From Candidatus Omnitrophota bacterium (GTDB lineage: Bacteria; Omnitrophota; Gorgyraeia; Zapsychrales; Fredricksoniimonadaceae): a stretch of 50,451 nt of DNA. The notes beneath the pieces were generated by a model. The model saw nothing but the letters and a program-made list of their open reading frames with translations, made no database searches and was not told the origin of the DNA. Numbering within the stretch: the stretch's first letter is position 1; each line of letters opens with the position of its first letter. A program made the translations under genes and the position numbers. Location: the NCBI GenBank assembly GCA_015233145.1, contig JADFYI010000009.1:1-50451 (forward strand), given 5' to 3'. Below, one piece after another: positions 8,888-18,389 of the stretch.

Positions 8888-9325
8888 ATGTGGAATATTA
8901 AGAGATTGTTGTGTGTCACTCTTTTGCTTGCTCTGGTTTTTTTCAGCCAGCAGCCGCAAGCCAATGCCGGGGTTTCGGTGGGAATTGGATTCGGCGGATG
9001 GCATCATCATGGAAGGGTTGCCATTGGAGGCTATGTTCCTTTGGGAGATTATTATGTTACCCGGGAATATTATGGCCCTTATTATCCAGTTACTTATTAT
9101 AGTTATATTGTTCAGCCCGCGCCTATTCTTGCACCCAGTGTAATTATTTCCAATGCCGCTTCGACCAATACCCAGGATGAATTTACCGTGAATATTCCCA
9201 ATGCGCAAGGAGGGTATACAGCGGTAAATATCAGGAGGTCTGGCGCTGGCTTTATTGGCCCGCAGGGGGAATTTTACAACGAATTTCCCAAAGTGACGCA
9301 ATTACAAGTCATGTACGGGAAATAG
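8888..9325 (+). CDS. Small exported Tyr/Gly-rich protein
   Basis: The 145-residue protein starts with a clear Sec signal peptide, with cleavage expected after ANA near residue 28. A Gly/His/Tyr-rich stretch follows (about 30-75, with GGWHHHG and many Tyr), then a more ordinary C-terminal part (about 95-145). A good ribosome binding site (AGGGAGGG) lies before the ATG. I recognise no family with certainty; glycine-rich small envelope proteins of this kind are common in Gram-negative bacteria. The lipoprotein gene 43 nt downstream suggests an envelope operon. Confidence 0.8.
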   Translation: MWNIKRLLCVTLLLALVFFSQQPQANAGVSVGIGFGGWHHHGRVAIGGYVPLGDYYVTREYYGPYYPVTYYSYIVQPAPILAPSVIISNAASTNTQDEFTVNIPNAQGGYTAVNIRRSGAGFIGPQGEFYNEFPKVTQLQVMYGK

Positions 9326-9368
9326 GCGGATGGCGTTTGATGTGTGGCTTTTTTTCAAGAGGACGGAT

Positions 9369-9815
9369 ATGAAAAGGATGCTTTTGCTTATGATACTTGT
9401 CCTGGGGGTGGCCGGGTGCGCGGTCAATACGAGGTATGTCAGTTATACGGCCCAGGAGTTCCCGCCTAAAGCGAAATATTATTTTGTAAGCATATATCCT
9501 GAGTCCCCGCAGATTTCATTTAAAGCGCCGTATACCGTGATTGGGCGGGTCGAGGCGTCAGGCCGCGCCAGTGAAGGAGTTACTGCGGATACTTTGGCTG
9601 ATGAGGCCCGGGGTATTGCCAGAGCCAAAGGCGCGGATGCCATTATTAATTCAAAAACAGAAGCTGCCAATTATGGCGGCATGGATGTCATTCCAGGACG
9701 CTGCGGGTATCGCCATTGCCGTCCGCCCACCTACATTCCCTATAATGACACGCTGTTGACCTTCAGGGGAGAATTGATCACGTATATTCCAGCGCAAACG
9801 CCTCAGAATAAATAA
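9369..9815 (+). CDS. Outer-membrane-type lipoprotein, unknown function
   Basis: I start this at ATG 9369, not at the in-frame ATG 9330, because the later start has an upstream GAGG and directly gives a lipoprotein signal (MKRMLLLMILVLGVAGC, Cys17 as lipid site). The mature part of about 130 residues contains a conserved-looking segment on processing to AKGADAIINSK (about 85-95), reminiscent of small lipoproteins with a YbjQ-like or heavy-metal-binding-like fold. Two Cys near a short His-containing loop (RCGYRHC) could form a disulfide or bind metal. The function is unknown. Confidence 0.78.
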   Translation: MKRMLLLMILVLGVAGCAVNTRYVSYTAQEFPPKAKYYFVSIYPESPQISFKAPYTVIGRVEASGRASEGVTADTLADEARGIARAKGADAIINSKTEAANYGGMDVIPGRCGYRHCRPPTYIPYNDTLLTFRGELITYIPAQTPQNK

Positions 9816-9834
9816 AGATTCTGACGGGGGCATC

Positions 9835-11598
9835 ATGGATACCTTCTTTAAAAAAACACTGCCTTACGCCGGCATGATGATCGTCGTCATTGTTGTCGGT
9901 TATTTTGCCAGGCAAAACCATAATATTTTTGAAAAAGATATTGTTGACCAGTATGAGCGGCAGCTTCTCGAAACAGCTCATTCCGAGGCAAGGCTTCTTA
10001 ATCAACAGGTTTTGAATCTGACGCAGGAGTTGGAAATACTTTCCACTGACGAGGCTGTTAAAAAAGCCTTTTCTTATAACTACAGAAAGGCAAAAGACGC
10101 TGGCTTTTTCTTGCTGGACGATTCCTACAGGGATGTGAAATCCATGGCAGTGTCCTTAAGCCTGATTGATGCCAAGGGCGTTGTTATTTATGAAGTCCCC
10201 TCTAAAGGCAATGCAGGGAAGGATTTCTCGTCAGAATTGGATATCCGAAAAGGATTGGTTGACCATCAAATATATGCCAGCGGCATCATTAAGGCGGCGG
10301 ATGGAGGGCTTGTCTTGACTTTTGAGCAGCCGGTGTTCAATCAGAAAAAATTTGTTGGGCTTCTCAGGGCTGTGATCAGCCTGGAAACCCTGCAGGCGAA
10401 TGTCATCCGCAATGAAAAAAAAGGATTGTATTCTTTTCTTCTCGACAATGAAAACCGGTTTTTAAGTTATCCGGACAGCCATTACCTGGGGCAAGGCGTA
10501 TCAACGCTTTTTGAGGATGGCCATTTGGCTTTGGGAAAAAGCCGGTTTAATCCTTTATTGGCAAAGATGGCCAAGGGGATGGAGGGATCAGGGGTGTGTC
10601 TGCTGTTTCCGTTAGACAGCCCTCATCAGGCGGAAGACGTGATCGTGGCGTTTTCTCCGGTATTTTTTGGCGGCAAGGCCTGGTCTTATGTGAGCGCGAT
10701 CGACTATGATGAGATCGCCGGCCCTGTCAACAAAAACGCGAGAGACAATATCCTTTTCGCGGGGGTTGTGTTTTTCCTGTTATTTTTATCTGCTTTTGCT
10801 TTTTATCAGGATCAAAAAAGAAAAAATGAGGAATTGCGGCGGCTTTATGAAAACCTGGCCAAAAATCTGGAAGAATTAAAATCAACGCAAGCCATGCTCA
10901 TCCAGTCTGCCAAGATGGAGAGTGTCGGCCAGCTGGCTGCCGGGGTGGCGCATGAAGTCAAAAACCCGTTGGCTATTATTTTATTAGTGGCGAAATACCT
11001 CAAAAATAATGTCAAATTTGAAGATGAGCATATTCCTGCCTTATTGGACGATATTGAAAATTCTGTGAATCGCGCTGACAGGATTGTTAAAGGGCTTTTA
11101 GATTTCTCATCGAGTTCTGATCTTAAAATAAAGCGACAGGATTTACACACCCTTATCGACCAATCTCTGGCTTTGGTGAAGCATCTTTTTGCACAGAACA
11201 ATGTCCATGTGACAAGAAATTTTGCGGATGAAGTTATTGTGTTAAGCGTGGATGGGAACAAGATTGAGCAGGTTTTTGTGAATCTTTTCATGAATGCCAT
11301 TCAGGCCATGCCTGGGGGCGGCGAGTTTTCTATAGAGACTTTTGAGGAAGACGCGGGTGATGACTATTGGGCTGTTGTCCGTATTGAAGATACCGGAAGC
11401 GGCCTGCCTGAGAAGGTTCAGAAAGACTTGTTCGTTCCTTTCACAACCACAAAACGGGGTTCAGGCGGAACAGGCCTTGGCCTTTCAATAGTCAGAAATA
11501 TCATGGAAATGCATGGAGGCCGGATCACTCTTGAAAACAGGACAGAAAAACAGGGTGTCCGGGTAACGTTACGGTTTAAGATGGGAGGTGGGGCATGA
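9835..11598 (+). CDS. Cache-domain sensor histidine kinase
   Basis: A 587-residue kinase with membrane segments at about 8-25 and 305-325 enclosing a periplasmic Cache-like sensor domain. It has a short coiled coil (about 330-360), then HisKA with His373 in HEVKNPLA and HATPase_c with a G1 box near Asp518 (EDTGSG) and GTGLGLS. There is no HAMP, PAS or GAF domain. The core is of a different subgroup from the two kinases upstream. It overlaps the receiver gene at 11595 by 4 nt, which makes that receiver the probable partner. Confidence 0.94.
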   Translation: MDTFFKKTLPYAGMMIVVIVVGYFARQNHNIFEKDIVDQYERQLLETAHSEARLLNQQVLNLTQELEILSTDEAVKKAFSYNYRKAKDAGFFLLDDSYRDVKSMAVSLSLIDAKGVVIYEVPSKGNAGKDFSSELDIRKGLVDHQIYASGIIKAADGGLVLTFEQPVFNQKKFVGLLRAVISLETLQANVIRNEKKGLYSFLLDNENRFLSYPDSHYLGQGVSTLFEDGHLALGKSRFNPLLAKMAKGMEGSGVCLLFPLDSPHQAEDVIVAFSPVFFGGKAWSYVSAIDYDEIAGPVNKNARDNILFAGVVFFLLFLSAFAFYQDQKRKNEELRRLYENLAKNLEELKSTQAMLIQSAKMESVGQLAAGVAHEVKNPLAIILLVAKYLKNNVKFEDEHIPALLDDIENSVNRADRIVKGLLDFSSSSDLKIKRQDLHTLIDQSLALVKHLFAQNNVHVTRNFADEVIVLSVDGNKIEQVFVNLFMNAIQAMPGGGEFSIETFEEDAGDDYWAVVRIEDTGSGLPEKVQKDLFVPFTTTKRGSGGTGLGLSIVRNIMEMHGGRITLENRTEKQGVRVTLRFKMGGGA

Positions 11599-11963
11599 AA
11601 AAGAAAAAAATATTGCTTGTTGATGACGAACCGGCTTTTACGCGGGCCGTTAAAGTGAATCTGCAGTCTCGTTACAATATCAGAATCGAAAACCAGGGGA
11701 GCCGTGTTTTTGATGCGGTCAGGGATTTTGGCCCGGATTTGATTTTGATGGATATCATGATGCCGGATATGGACGGCTGTGAGGCCGCAAGAAAGTTACG
11801 GGACAGTTTTTCTTTCCGTAATACCCCCATCGTCTTTGTCACAGCGCTTGTGACGAGAAACGAAACAGCTGACAAAAAGACAAAGGTCAACGACTATCCT
11901 TGCATCGCCAAGCCCGCCACACCCGAAGATCTGATGGCCTGCATTGAGGCGAATTTGCAATAG
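11595..11963 (+). CDS. Single-domain response regulator (receiver)
   Basis: A 122-residue receiver with acidic residues at 10-12, phospho-acceptor Asp53, Thr83 and Lys106; there is no output domain. It is translationally coupled to the Cache kinase (ATGA overlap), so the pair forms a two-component unit whose output must be another protein. Confidence 0.92.
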   Translation: MKKKKILLVDDEPAFTRAVKVNLQSRYNIRIENQGSRVFDAVRDFGPDLILMDIMMPDMDGCEAARKLRDSFSFRNTPIVFVTALVTRNETADKKTKVNDYPCIAKPATPEDLMACIEANLQ

Positions 11964-12104
11964 CTGGCGGAAGATGTCTCCTATATTTTTACAGGAATGG
12001 GCAAGGCTGTTTATTTGTTTTCTGGTATGATAAATATCAGGTATTTTTTAAAACTGTCGCACCATTTCGATTGATTATTTTCAGATAACAACATAAATAG
12101 AATA

Positions 12105-15100
12105 ATGACTTTATCAGAGACTTCCATAAAACGGCCTGTCTTTGCCTGGATGCTTATGTTCGGGCTCATTGTCTTTGGCGGGATTTCCTTTATGCGCATG
12201 GGAATCAGCCAGCTTCCTGATGTAGACTACCCCGTAGTTTCCGTGAATATCAGGCTCGAAGGCGCGGCTCCAGAGGTGATTGAAACCTCTATTGTGGACA
12301 TCATTGAAGACGCGGTGATGACTATCCAGAGCATCCGCAGTGTCACCTCCCAGTCCGAAGACAGTGAAGGCACGGTAACGATTGAGTTTGAGCTTAACCG
12401 TGACATTGATCTCGCGGTCCAGGACGTCCAGGCTAAGGTCTCCTCTGTTTTACAAAAACTTCCCAAAGAAATCACGTCCCCCACTATTCGCAAGTCTAAT
12501 CCCGAAGACCAGCCCATCATGCTGTTGACCTTGGAAAGCGATAAGTATCCCTTAAAAGATTTAATGTCTTACACCAATGACCGCATCAAAGACCAGTTCT
12601 CAACAGTGGCTGGAGTCGGCGACATTACCCTCGGCGGCTACCGTGACCCCAACCTTCGTATTTGGGTGGATGGCAAAACCCTTAATTTTTATGCGCTTTC
12701 GGTCAATGATGTCATCAGCACCATCCAAAACGAGCACATGGAAAGTCCTGCGGGTCAGTTGCAGGAGGGAACCCAGCAGTTGAATGTCCGGACCATGGGG
12801 GAAGCCAAAACGATTGAGGAATTCGGCAATCTGATTGTCAATCAGCGCGGCGGCCAGCCCAACTATACGCCTCTGCATTTGAACCAGGTCGCGCGGATCG
12901 AGGACGGCATGGCTGACGCTTTAAGCTTCAGTCGCGCCATGGGGACTCCCGGGGTTGCCTTAAACATCCTCAAACAGCGCGGGTCTAATGCTGTTGCTGT
13001 TGCCAAAGCTGTCAGGGCCAAGGTCGCAGAGGTTCAAAAAGGCTTGCCGGAAGGCATGAAACTCAGCATCAATTTTGACAGCACCCGTTATATCGAACAG
13101 GCTGTGCGCGAGTTAAATTTTACATTGCTGTTGTCTGCTCTTTTGACCGGGCTTGTGTGCTGGATGTTTTTAGGATCCTGGTCATCGACTTTGAACGTTT
13201 TGTTGGCGATCCCGACGTCAGTTGTCGGCACTTTTATTGTGCTTTATTTTGCAGGGTTTACATTAAATACGTTTACGTTGCTGGGTCTAAGCCTTTCCAT
13301 CGGGATCGTGGTGGATGACGCTATTATGGTGCTCGAAAATATTATCCGGCATCAGGAAAAGGGGAAAAGCAGGATTTTGGCGGCGCTGGTCGGCTCCCAG
13401 GAAATTACATTTGCGGCCATGGCCGCGACGATTTCTGTGGTGGCGATCTTTTTGCCCGTGGCTTTTATGAGCGGGGTGATCGGAAAATTTTTCTTTCAAT
13501 TCGGGGTAACTATTACCGTGGCCGTATTGTTGTCTCTTCTGGAGGCGCTCACCTTAACCCCTATGCGCTGCTCACAGTTTGTGAATATGGGAAAACGGAC
13601 GACCCGGTTTGGTAAAGGTGTCGAATGGGTCATGAACAAGACCCGTGACCTTTATGCCGGGTCGTTGAAAATTGCCTTGAAACACCGCATGATGGTGATT
13701 GTGGCCGCGTTGATCGTTTTCGCCTTAAGTTTTTCAGCCCTGATGTTTTTGAACAAGGAGTTTATTCCCTCCGAGGATCAGAGCCGGTTTAACATCCGGC
13801 TTAAAACTCCGGTCGGCTCCGCGCTTTCTTATTCGGATTCGAAATTCAGCGACGTTGAGAAATTTCTTTCGAAACGGCCGGAAGTCGACCGTTACGTCCT
13901 TCGGGTGGGTGGGGGGTCACCCGGCGACTCCAACAGCGGTTCTGTGCTTGTGACGATGAAGGATAAGGGCAAGCGCGGTATTGACCTCACGGCAGGGCAT
14001 GAACTGAGCCAGATGGAATTTATGGATGTTTGCAGAAAATCTCTTAAGAAGATTCCCGACGTGAGTGTGGTGATCCAGGATCTTTCGACAAGGGCGTTTA
14101 CAGCCTCGAGGGGCTTTCCAGTCGAGTTTACGGTTCAGGGCCCGGACTGGGACAAGCTGGCTCGCTATTCGAAACAAATCATGGACGGGATGGAAAAGAC
14201 AGGCCTTATGACAGACCTGGATACGAATTATTCTTTGGGTCAGCCGGAGTTGCATGTTGTGCCTGACCGCAAGAAAGCCACAGAATACGGGGTGAGCATT
14301 GCCAGTATTTCCCAGGTGGTGGAGGCCATGATCGGCGGAGTTCAGGTTGGGACTTATGAAAAAGGCGGACATCGTTACGACATCCGCGTAAAATTGGAAG
14401 AGACCAAAGAAGACCCCGGCGCCAAGATCAATAATCTTTTTGTCCGCAATAACCGCGGTGAGTTGACACCGCTTTCCAACCTGGTCACCATGGAGAGAAA
14501 GAAGTCCATGGTGTCCATCTGGCGCAGCAATCGTGAACGCTCCATCACCATTTACGCCAATGTGAAAGCCGGAGAGTCCCAGCAAAAAGCCCTCCTGGTT
14601 GCCCAGGACATTGCCAAGCGCCTCTTACCGCCGGAGTATCACATTGCCATGACCGGCAGTTCCCAGACATTTGCCGAATCGCTTCAGAGCCTTGTCTGGG
14701 TGCTTTTGCTTGGAATTATCGTGGCGTATATGGTGCTGGCATCGCAATTTAACAGCTTTATTGACCCGCTTTCGGTTTTGATGGCCTTGCCTTTCAGCAT
14801 TTCCGGGGCCCTGATGGCGCTCTATATTGCCCACCGGTCGATTAACATTTATAGCGTCATAGGGCTCATTTTACTCATGGGGATCGTCAAGAAAAACTCG
14901 ATCTTGCTGGTGGATTTTACGAACCAGGTGAGGGCGAGAGAAGAACTGTCTGTTTCAGGGGCGCTCCTTAAGGCGTGTCCCATCCGGTTGCGGCCGATTT
15001 TGATGACGTCGGTGGCGACCATTGCGGGTGCTGTTCCTGCGGCTCTGGCCTTTGGGCCAGGGGCTGAAAGCCGTAACCCTATGGCCATTGCCGTAATCGG

Positions 15101-15266
15101 CGGGGTCATTTTTTCAACGGCGCTTACGCTTTTTGTGGTACCTTGTTTTTATAGTGCCATGTCGCGCTTTGAAGGCAAGGAAAAGCATGAGAAGCTTTTG
15201 TCAGATGCCTTGGAAGAAAGAATAAAGCAAGCGAATGGGGAGCGCGAATGCGAATCCTTGTTATAG
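12105..15266 (+). CDS. RND efflux pump permease (AcrB/MdtBC-like, HAE1 family)
   Basis: The length of 1053 residues is typical. It has 12 expected membrane helices and two large periplasmic loops. Proton-relay residues Asp404-Asp405 lie in TM4 (IGIVVDDAIMVLEN) and Lys929-Lys930 in TM10 (GIVKKNSILLVDF, the MdtB/MdtC style). The N-terminus (SIKRPVFAWMLM) is the usual cytoplasmic helix. Such permeases use proton influx to expel drugs, detergents or metabolites and need a periplasmic adaptor and an outer-membrane channel. Neither is encoded nearby, so partners must lie elsewhere. The 3' end overlaps the response regulator gene by 19 nt, tying the pump to its regulators. Confidence 0.95.
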   Translation: MTLSETSIKRPVFAWMLMFGLIVFGGISFMRMGISQLPDVDYPVVSVNIRLEGAAPEVIETSIVDIIEDAVMTIQSIRSVTSQSEDSEGTVTIEFELNRDIDLAVQDVQAKVSSVLQKLPKEITSPTIRKSNPEDQPIMLLTLESDKYPLKDLMSYTNDRIKDQFSTVAGVGDITLGGYRDPNLRIWVDGKTLNFYALSVNDVISTIQNEHMESPAGQLQEGTQQLNVRTMGEAKTIEEFGNLIVNQRGGQPNYTPLHLNQVARIEDGMADALSFSRAMGTPGVALNILKQRGSNAVAVAKAVRAKVAEVQKGLPEGMKLSINFDSTRYIEQAVRELNFTLLLSALLTGLVCWMFLGSWSSTLNVLLAIPTSVVGTFIVLYFAGFTLNTFTLLGLSLSIGIVVDDAIMVLENIIRHQEKGKSRILAALVGSQEITFAAMAATISVVAIFLPVAFMSGVIGKFFFQFGVTITVAVLLSLLEALTLTPMRCSQFVNMGKRTTRFGKGVEWVMNKTRDLYAGSLKIALKHRMMVIVAALIVFALSFSALMFLNKEFIPSEDQSRFNIRLKTPVGSALSYSDSKFSDVEKFLSKRPEVDRYVLRVGGGSPGDSNSGSVLVTMKDKGKRGIDLTAGHELSQMEFMDVCRKSLKKIPDVSVVIQDLSTRAFTASRGFPVEFTVQGPDWDKLARYSKQIMDGMEKTGLMTDLDTNYSLGQPELHVVPDRKKATEYGVSIASISQVVEAMIGGVQVGTYEKGGHRYDIRVKLEETKEDPGAKINNLFVRNNRGELTPLSNLVTMERKKSMVSIWRSNRERSITIYANVKAGESQQKALLVAQDIAKRLLPPEYHIAMTGSSQTFAESLQSLVWVLLLGIIVAYMVLASQFNSFIDPLSVLMALPFSISGALMALYIAHRSINIYSVIGLILLMGIVKKNSILLVDFTNQVRAREELSVSGALLKACPIRLRPILMTSVATIAGAVPAALAFGPGAESRNPMAIAVIGGVIFSTALTLFVVPCFYSAMSRFEGKEKHEKLLSDALEERIKQANGERECESLL

Positions 15267-15916
15267 AAGATGAAAAACATATTGCTGATTTTATAAGGCA
15301 GGGCCTTAAAGAAGAGGGGTATGCCGTTGATGTGGCTTACGATGGAGAGAAGGGGTATTTTTTGGCCGGGACTGAGAATTATGACCTTATTATTCTGGAT
15401 CTTATGATTCCTAAAATGGACGGCATAACGCTTTGCAGGCGCTTGAGGCAGGATACGGTTAACACGCCCATCATCATGCTGACAGCCAAGCACAGCGTGG
15501 ATGACCGGGTGAATGGTTTGGAATCCGGGGCCAACGATTATTTGACAAAACCGTTTGCGTTTAAGGAATTGCTGGCCAGGGTCCGCGTTTTATTGAGGCA
15601 GGGCCCAGGCAAGGCGTTAACAATACTGCGGGCCGGCGATTTGACCATGGATGTCTTGGCACATAAAGTGACCAGGAATGGAGAAGAGATTTTTTTGACA
15701 ACGAAGGAATTCTTTCTTTTGGAATACCTTTTACAGCATGCCAATGAAGTCGTCACAAGGACCGCAATTTCAGAGCATGTGTGGGACATTCATTTTGACA
15801 CAACGACCAATGTCATTGACGTCCATATTAATGCCCTTCGCCGGAAGATTGATGCCGGCGCGGCAACGCCGCTCATCGAAACCATCAGGGGCCGCGGGTA
15901 CACCATAAGAACCTAA
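15248..15916 (+). CDS. OmpR/PhoB-family response regulator, CusR-like
   Basis: A 222-residue regulator with a receiver (Glu7-Asp8 acidic pocket, phospho-acceptor Asp51, MLTAK switch, Lys near residue 101) and a winged-helix DNA-binding domain from about 125 to the end. Sequence style and pairing match the CusR/CopR group of envelope and heavy-metal regulators. It overlaps the RND gene upstream and is followed 2 nt later by its kinase, so pump and regulators form one transcription unit and may be autoregulated. Confidence 0.93.
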   Translation: MRILVIEDEKHIADFIRQGLKEEGYAVDVAYDGEKGYFLAGTENYDLIILDLMIPKMDGITLCRRLRQDTVNTPIIMLTAKHSVDDRVNGLESGANDYLTKPFAFKELLARVRVLLRQGPGKALTILRAGDLTMDVLAHKVTRNGEEIFLTTKEFFLLEYLLQHANEVVTRTAISEHVWDIHFDTTTNVIDVHINALRRKIDAGAATPLIETIRGRGYTIRT

Positions 15917-15918
15917 AG

Positions 15919-17361
15919 ATGCCGATTAATTCCATATATTTCAGAATGACGTTTTGGTATGTCCTGGCTGTAGGGCTTATTGCCGGGATTTTGAGTGTCT
16001 GTCTGTATGCCAATTTCAGCCGCGTCCTTAACAAGGATTTTAATCATTTGCTCGAGACAAGGACCGAGGCCATTGGGCAGGTTATTAATGAGGCCATTAT
16101 TGACCAGGCCCGCGACAGCCGGGGCGGTATAACACCCGAAGTTCTTAACGCTGATTTTATGAGCACTTTGCGTAACGCCGTTGAATGGAGCCGCAGCGAA
16201 GGCTTTTTTATCCAGGTCTTCCGGCAAGACGGAACAGAGCTGATTCATTCCAGCAACAGCCCCGTTCCCTTGCCCTTAAACAGGATATCTTCCGACCGCC
16301 TCAAGAACGGCTTTTTCGACAGTCCAGTGGTAGCTTTCTCCAAAGAAGAGGCCTGGCCGCTGCGGACGTTTGTTTTATCTGTTAATAAGAATGGCGCGCT
16401 TTATTTTGTTCAGGCCACGGCGTCGTTAAGGCCGCTGGTGGTCAAGCTCGGCCGTATCAAAACAGTGCTGCTGATTTTTCTTCCCCTGGCCATGATTCTG
16501 GTGACTGTCATGGGCTTTTTTCTGACAAGAACCACGTTACGCCCGGTCGATAATATGACCAAAGCCATGCGCCAGATTACCTCCAGGAATTTGAAACAGC
16601 GCATCGAAGTGCCTGTTGTGAATGATGAAACCAAAAGGCTGGCCGAAACGTTTAATGATATGTTGACCCGCCTGGACAAGGCTTTTTCTTTGCAGCAACA
16701 ATTGATTCAGGACGTCTCGCATGAGCTGAGGACGCCTCTTACGGCCTTGAAAGGGAAGCAGGAAGTGGCCTTAAACAAACAGCGTTCTCCCGATGAGTAT
16801 GCGGAAATTTTGTCCATCAATCTGGAAGAAATCAACAAAATGAACAGGCTTGTGGAAAATCTTTTAGACCTGGCCCAACTGGACAGGGATGAGTATAAAC
16901 TCAATGTCCAGAAAGTGAATTTGACGGAGCTTATGAAAGAGGCTTTAGAAAATTTTCGGCCGCTGTCAGACCATAAAGGAATTCGCCTGGTATTTTTGGC
17001 CAGTGATGAAGTATGGGCTGAGGTGGATCAACATCAGATCGAGAGGGTGTTTGTCAATGTTGTTGATAATGCGGTGAAGTATACGCTCCCTCATGGCGAG
17101 GTTGCTGTTCGAGTTTCCCGGAAAGGTTCGCGGGGTGAGGTGACTGTGAATGACACCGGTCCTGGCATTGGCGCGGCAGAGTTGCCGCTGGTTTTCGACA
17201 GGTTTTACCGCGCGGAGAAATCCAGGAGCAGTCCAGGGTTTGGCCTTGGCTTAAGCATTGCCCAAGCGATCGTGACGGCCCATCAAGGAACAATCAGAGT
17301 CGAGAGCCAGCCAGACCAGGGCGCGACGTTTATTATTTCCCTTCCTCTTCATCAGGCATAA
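15919..17361 (+). CDS. Sensor histidine kinase, CusS-like
   Basis: A 480-residue kinase with two membrane segments (about 11-31 and 183-203) around a 150-residue periplasmic sensor, a HAMP domain (about 204-257), HisKA with His268 in SHELRTPL, and HATPase_c with NDTGPG near residue 412 and GLGLSIA. This is the usual partner of OmpR-type regulators that control RND pumps. The signal is not evident; the periplasmic part shows no His/Met-rich metal site. Confidence 0.93.
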   Translation: MPINSIYFRMTFWYVLAVGLIAGILSVCLYANFSRVLNKDFNHLLETRTEAIGQVINEAIIDQARDSRGGITPEVLNADFMSTLRNAVEWSRSEGFFIQVFRQDGTELIHSSNSPVPLPLNRISSDRLKNGFFDSPVVAFSKEEAWPLRTFVLSVNKNGALYFVQATASLRPLVVKLGRIKTVLLIFLPLAMILVTVMGFFLTRTTLRPVDNMTKAMRQITSRNLKQRIEVPVVNDETKRLAETFNDMLTRLDKAFSLQQQLIQDVSHELRTPLTALKGKQEVALNKQRSPDEYAEILSINLEEINKMNRLVENLLDLAQLDRDEYKLNVQKVNLTELMKEALENFRPLSDHKGIRLVFLASDEVWAEVDQHQIERVFVNVVDNAVKYTLPHGEVAVRVSRKGSRGEVTVNDTGPGIGAAELPLVFDRFYRAEKSRSSPGFGLGLSIAQAIVTAHQGTIRVESQPDQGATFIISLPLHQA

Positions 17362-17392
17362 AGCCTAATCCGGTTTAAAAGTTATATTAAAC

Positions 17393-17425
17393 AAGATTAA
17401 GAAAACTAAAGGTTTTCTTAATCTT
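17393..17425 (+). terminator. Stem-loop after the RND/two-component operon
   Basis: A perfect 14-bp AT-rich stem (17393-17406 with 17412-17425) has a 5-nt loop and lies 32 nt after the kinase stop. No pure T run follows directly, although the sequence is AT-rich. A weak terminator is the simplest reading. Confidence 0.55.
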
Positions 17426-17453
17426 GGCTTAATTATTTATTTCTTATTATATT
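17424..17453 (+). promoter_or_regulatory. Possible promoter of the hydrolase operon
   Basis: TTGGCT (17424-17429) and TATATT (17448-17453) are 18 bp apart in an AT-rich stretch, 37 nt before the start at 17490. The -35 box overlaps the end of the preceding stem-loop. Confidence 0.35.
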
Positions 17454-17489
17454 AAAAAAGTTCGCATAACTTTATTTCAGAGGCAAATA

Positions 17490-18389
17490 ATGAGCGTTAA
17501 GTTTTCTTTTCAATTGCCTAAAGTTCAGGAACAATCTGGCGCCAATCCCATGAGCCCCGGGATTTCCATGCGCGGAGGCAACGGCGTGGCAGTTATTTTA
17601 GTTCATGGATTAACCGGCACACCTAATGAAATGGGTTTTCTGGCGAACCGCCTGAACACGAGCGGCTTTTCCGTATTGTGCCCGCGCCTGGCCAACCATG
17701 ACCGTCCTTTGCAGGTTTTAAAAAATACGCCATGGCAGGATTTTTATGAAACCGTGCGCCAGGCGTATTTTAAAACCCGTGAATACAGCGACACTATTTT
17801 TGTGAGCGGACTATCCATGGGTGCATTGCTCGGGCTTTTACTGGCCGAGGAATTTTCGCAGTCTGTGGCCGGGGTGAGCTGTTTGTCTCCGACGTTGTTT
17901 TATGACGGGTGGAATTGTCCGTGGTACCGCTGTTTTCTGCCGGTTGTTTACTGGACCCGGTTGCATCATTTTCTTTATTTTGAGGAGAGCCCCCCTTACG
18001 GGATAAAAAACGAGTCTCTTCGCCGAAGGGTTCATGACTATTTTTCCAAAGCGGATGCAAAAAACCATTCTGATATTGATCGTTATGGTTATCCGCTTTT
18101 TCCTGTCAGCCAGCTGCGCCAGCTGGAACTTTTGGTCAAGCACCTCAAGCCCAGGCTTCCCAAGGTGACCTCGCCGGTTCAAATTATCCAGGCCAGGGAA
18201 GATGATATGACGAGCGTCAGGAACGCTGAATTTATTTACAACCGTGTTTCTTCCAAAGACAAGGAAATGGTTTTATTGAATGATTCTTATCACATTATTA
18301 CGGCCGATCAGGAGCGGGGCAAGGTTTTGGACAACATGAAGAATTTCTTTATGCGGTTTTCAAAACAAAGGGAGCCGGCGCATGTTTGA
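17490..18389 (+). CDS. Alpha/beta hydrolase, carboxylesterase-like
   Basis: A 299-residue serine hydrolase without a signal peptide. It has the oxyanion-hole motif HGLTGTP (39-45), nucleophile Ser109 in GLSMG, an acid at Asp238 or Asp239 and catalytic His268. It resembles monoglyceride lipase/Est30-type carboxylesterases. AGAGG lies 8 nt before the ATG. It is first in a four-gene operon and overlaps the HAD phosphatase by 8 nt, which suggests a biosynthetic or salvage role (ester or thioester cleavage) rather than general lipid breakdown. The substrate is not deducible. Confidence 0.88.
   Translation: MSVKFSFQLPKVQEQSGANPMSPGISMRGGNGVAVILVHGLTGTPNEMGFLANRLNTSGFSVLCPRLANHDRPLQVLKNTPWQDFYETVRQAYFKTREYSDTIFVSGLSMGALLGLLLAEEFSQSVAGVSCLSPTLFYDGWNCPWYRCFLPVVYWTRLHHFLYFEESPPYGIKNESLRRRVHDYFSKADAKNHSDIDRYGYPLFPVSQLRQLELLVKHLKPRLPKVTSPVQIIQAREDDMTSVRNAEFIYNRVSSKDKEMVLLNDSYHIITADQERGKVLDNMKNFFMRFSKQREPAHV

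Noticed and set aside
13917-14585. 222-codon open frame on the minus strand inside the RND permease gene
   Set aside because: It is fully antisense to a well-supported gene, His-rich and low in recognisable motifs, as expected of a reverse-frame shadow.
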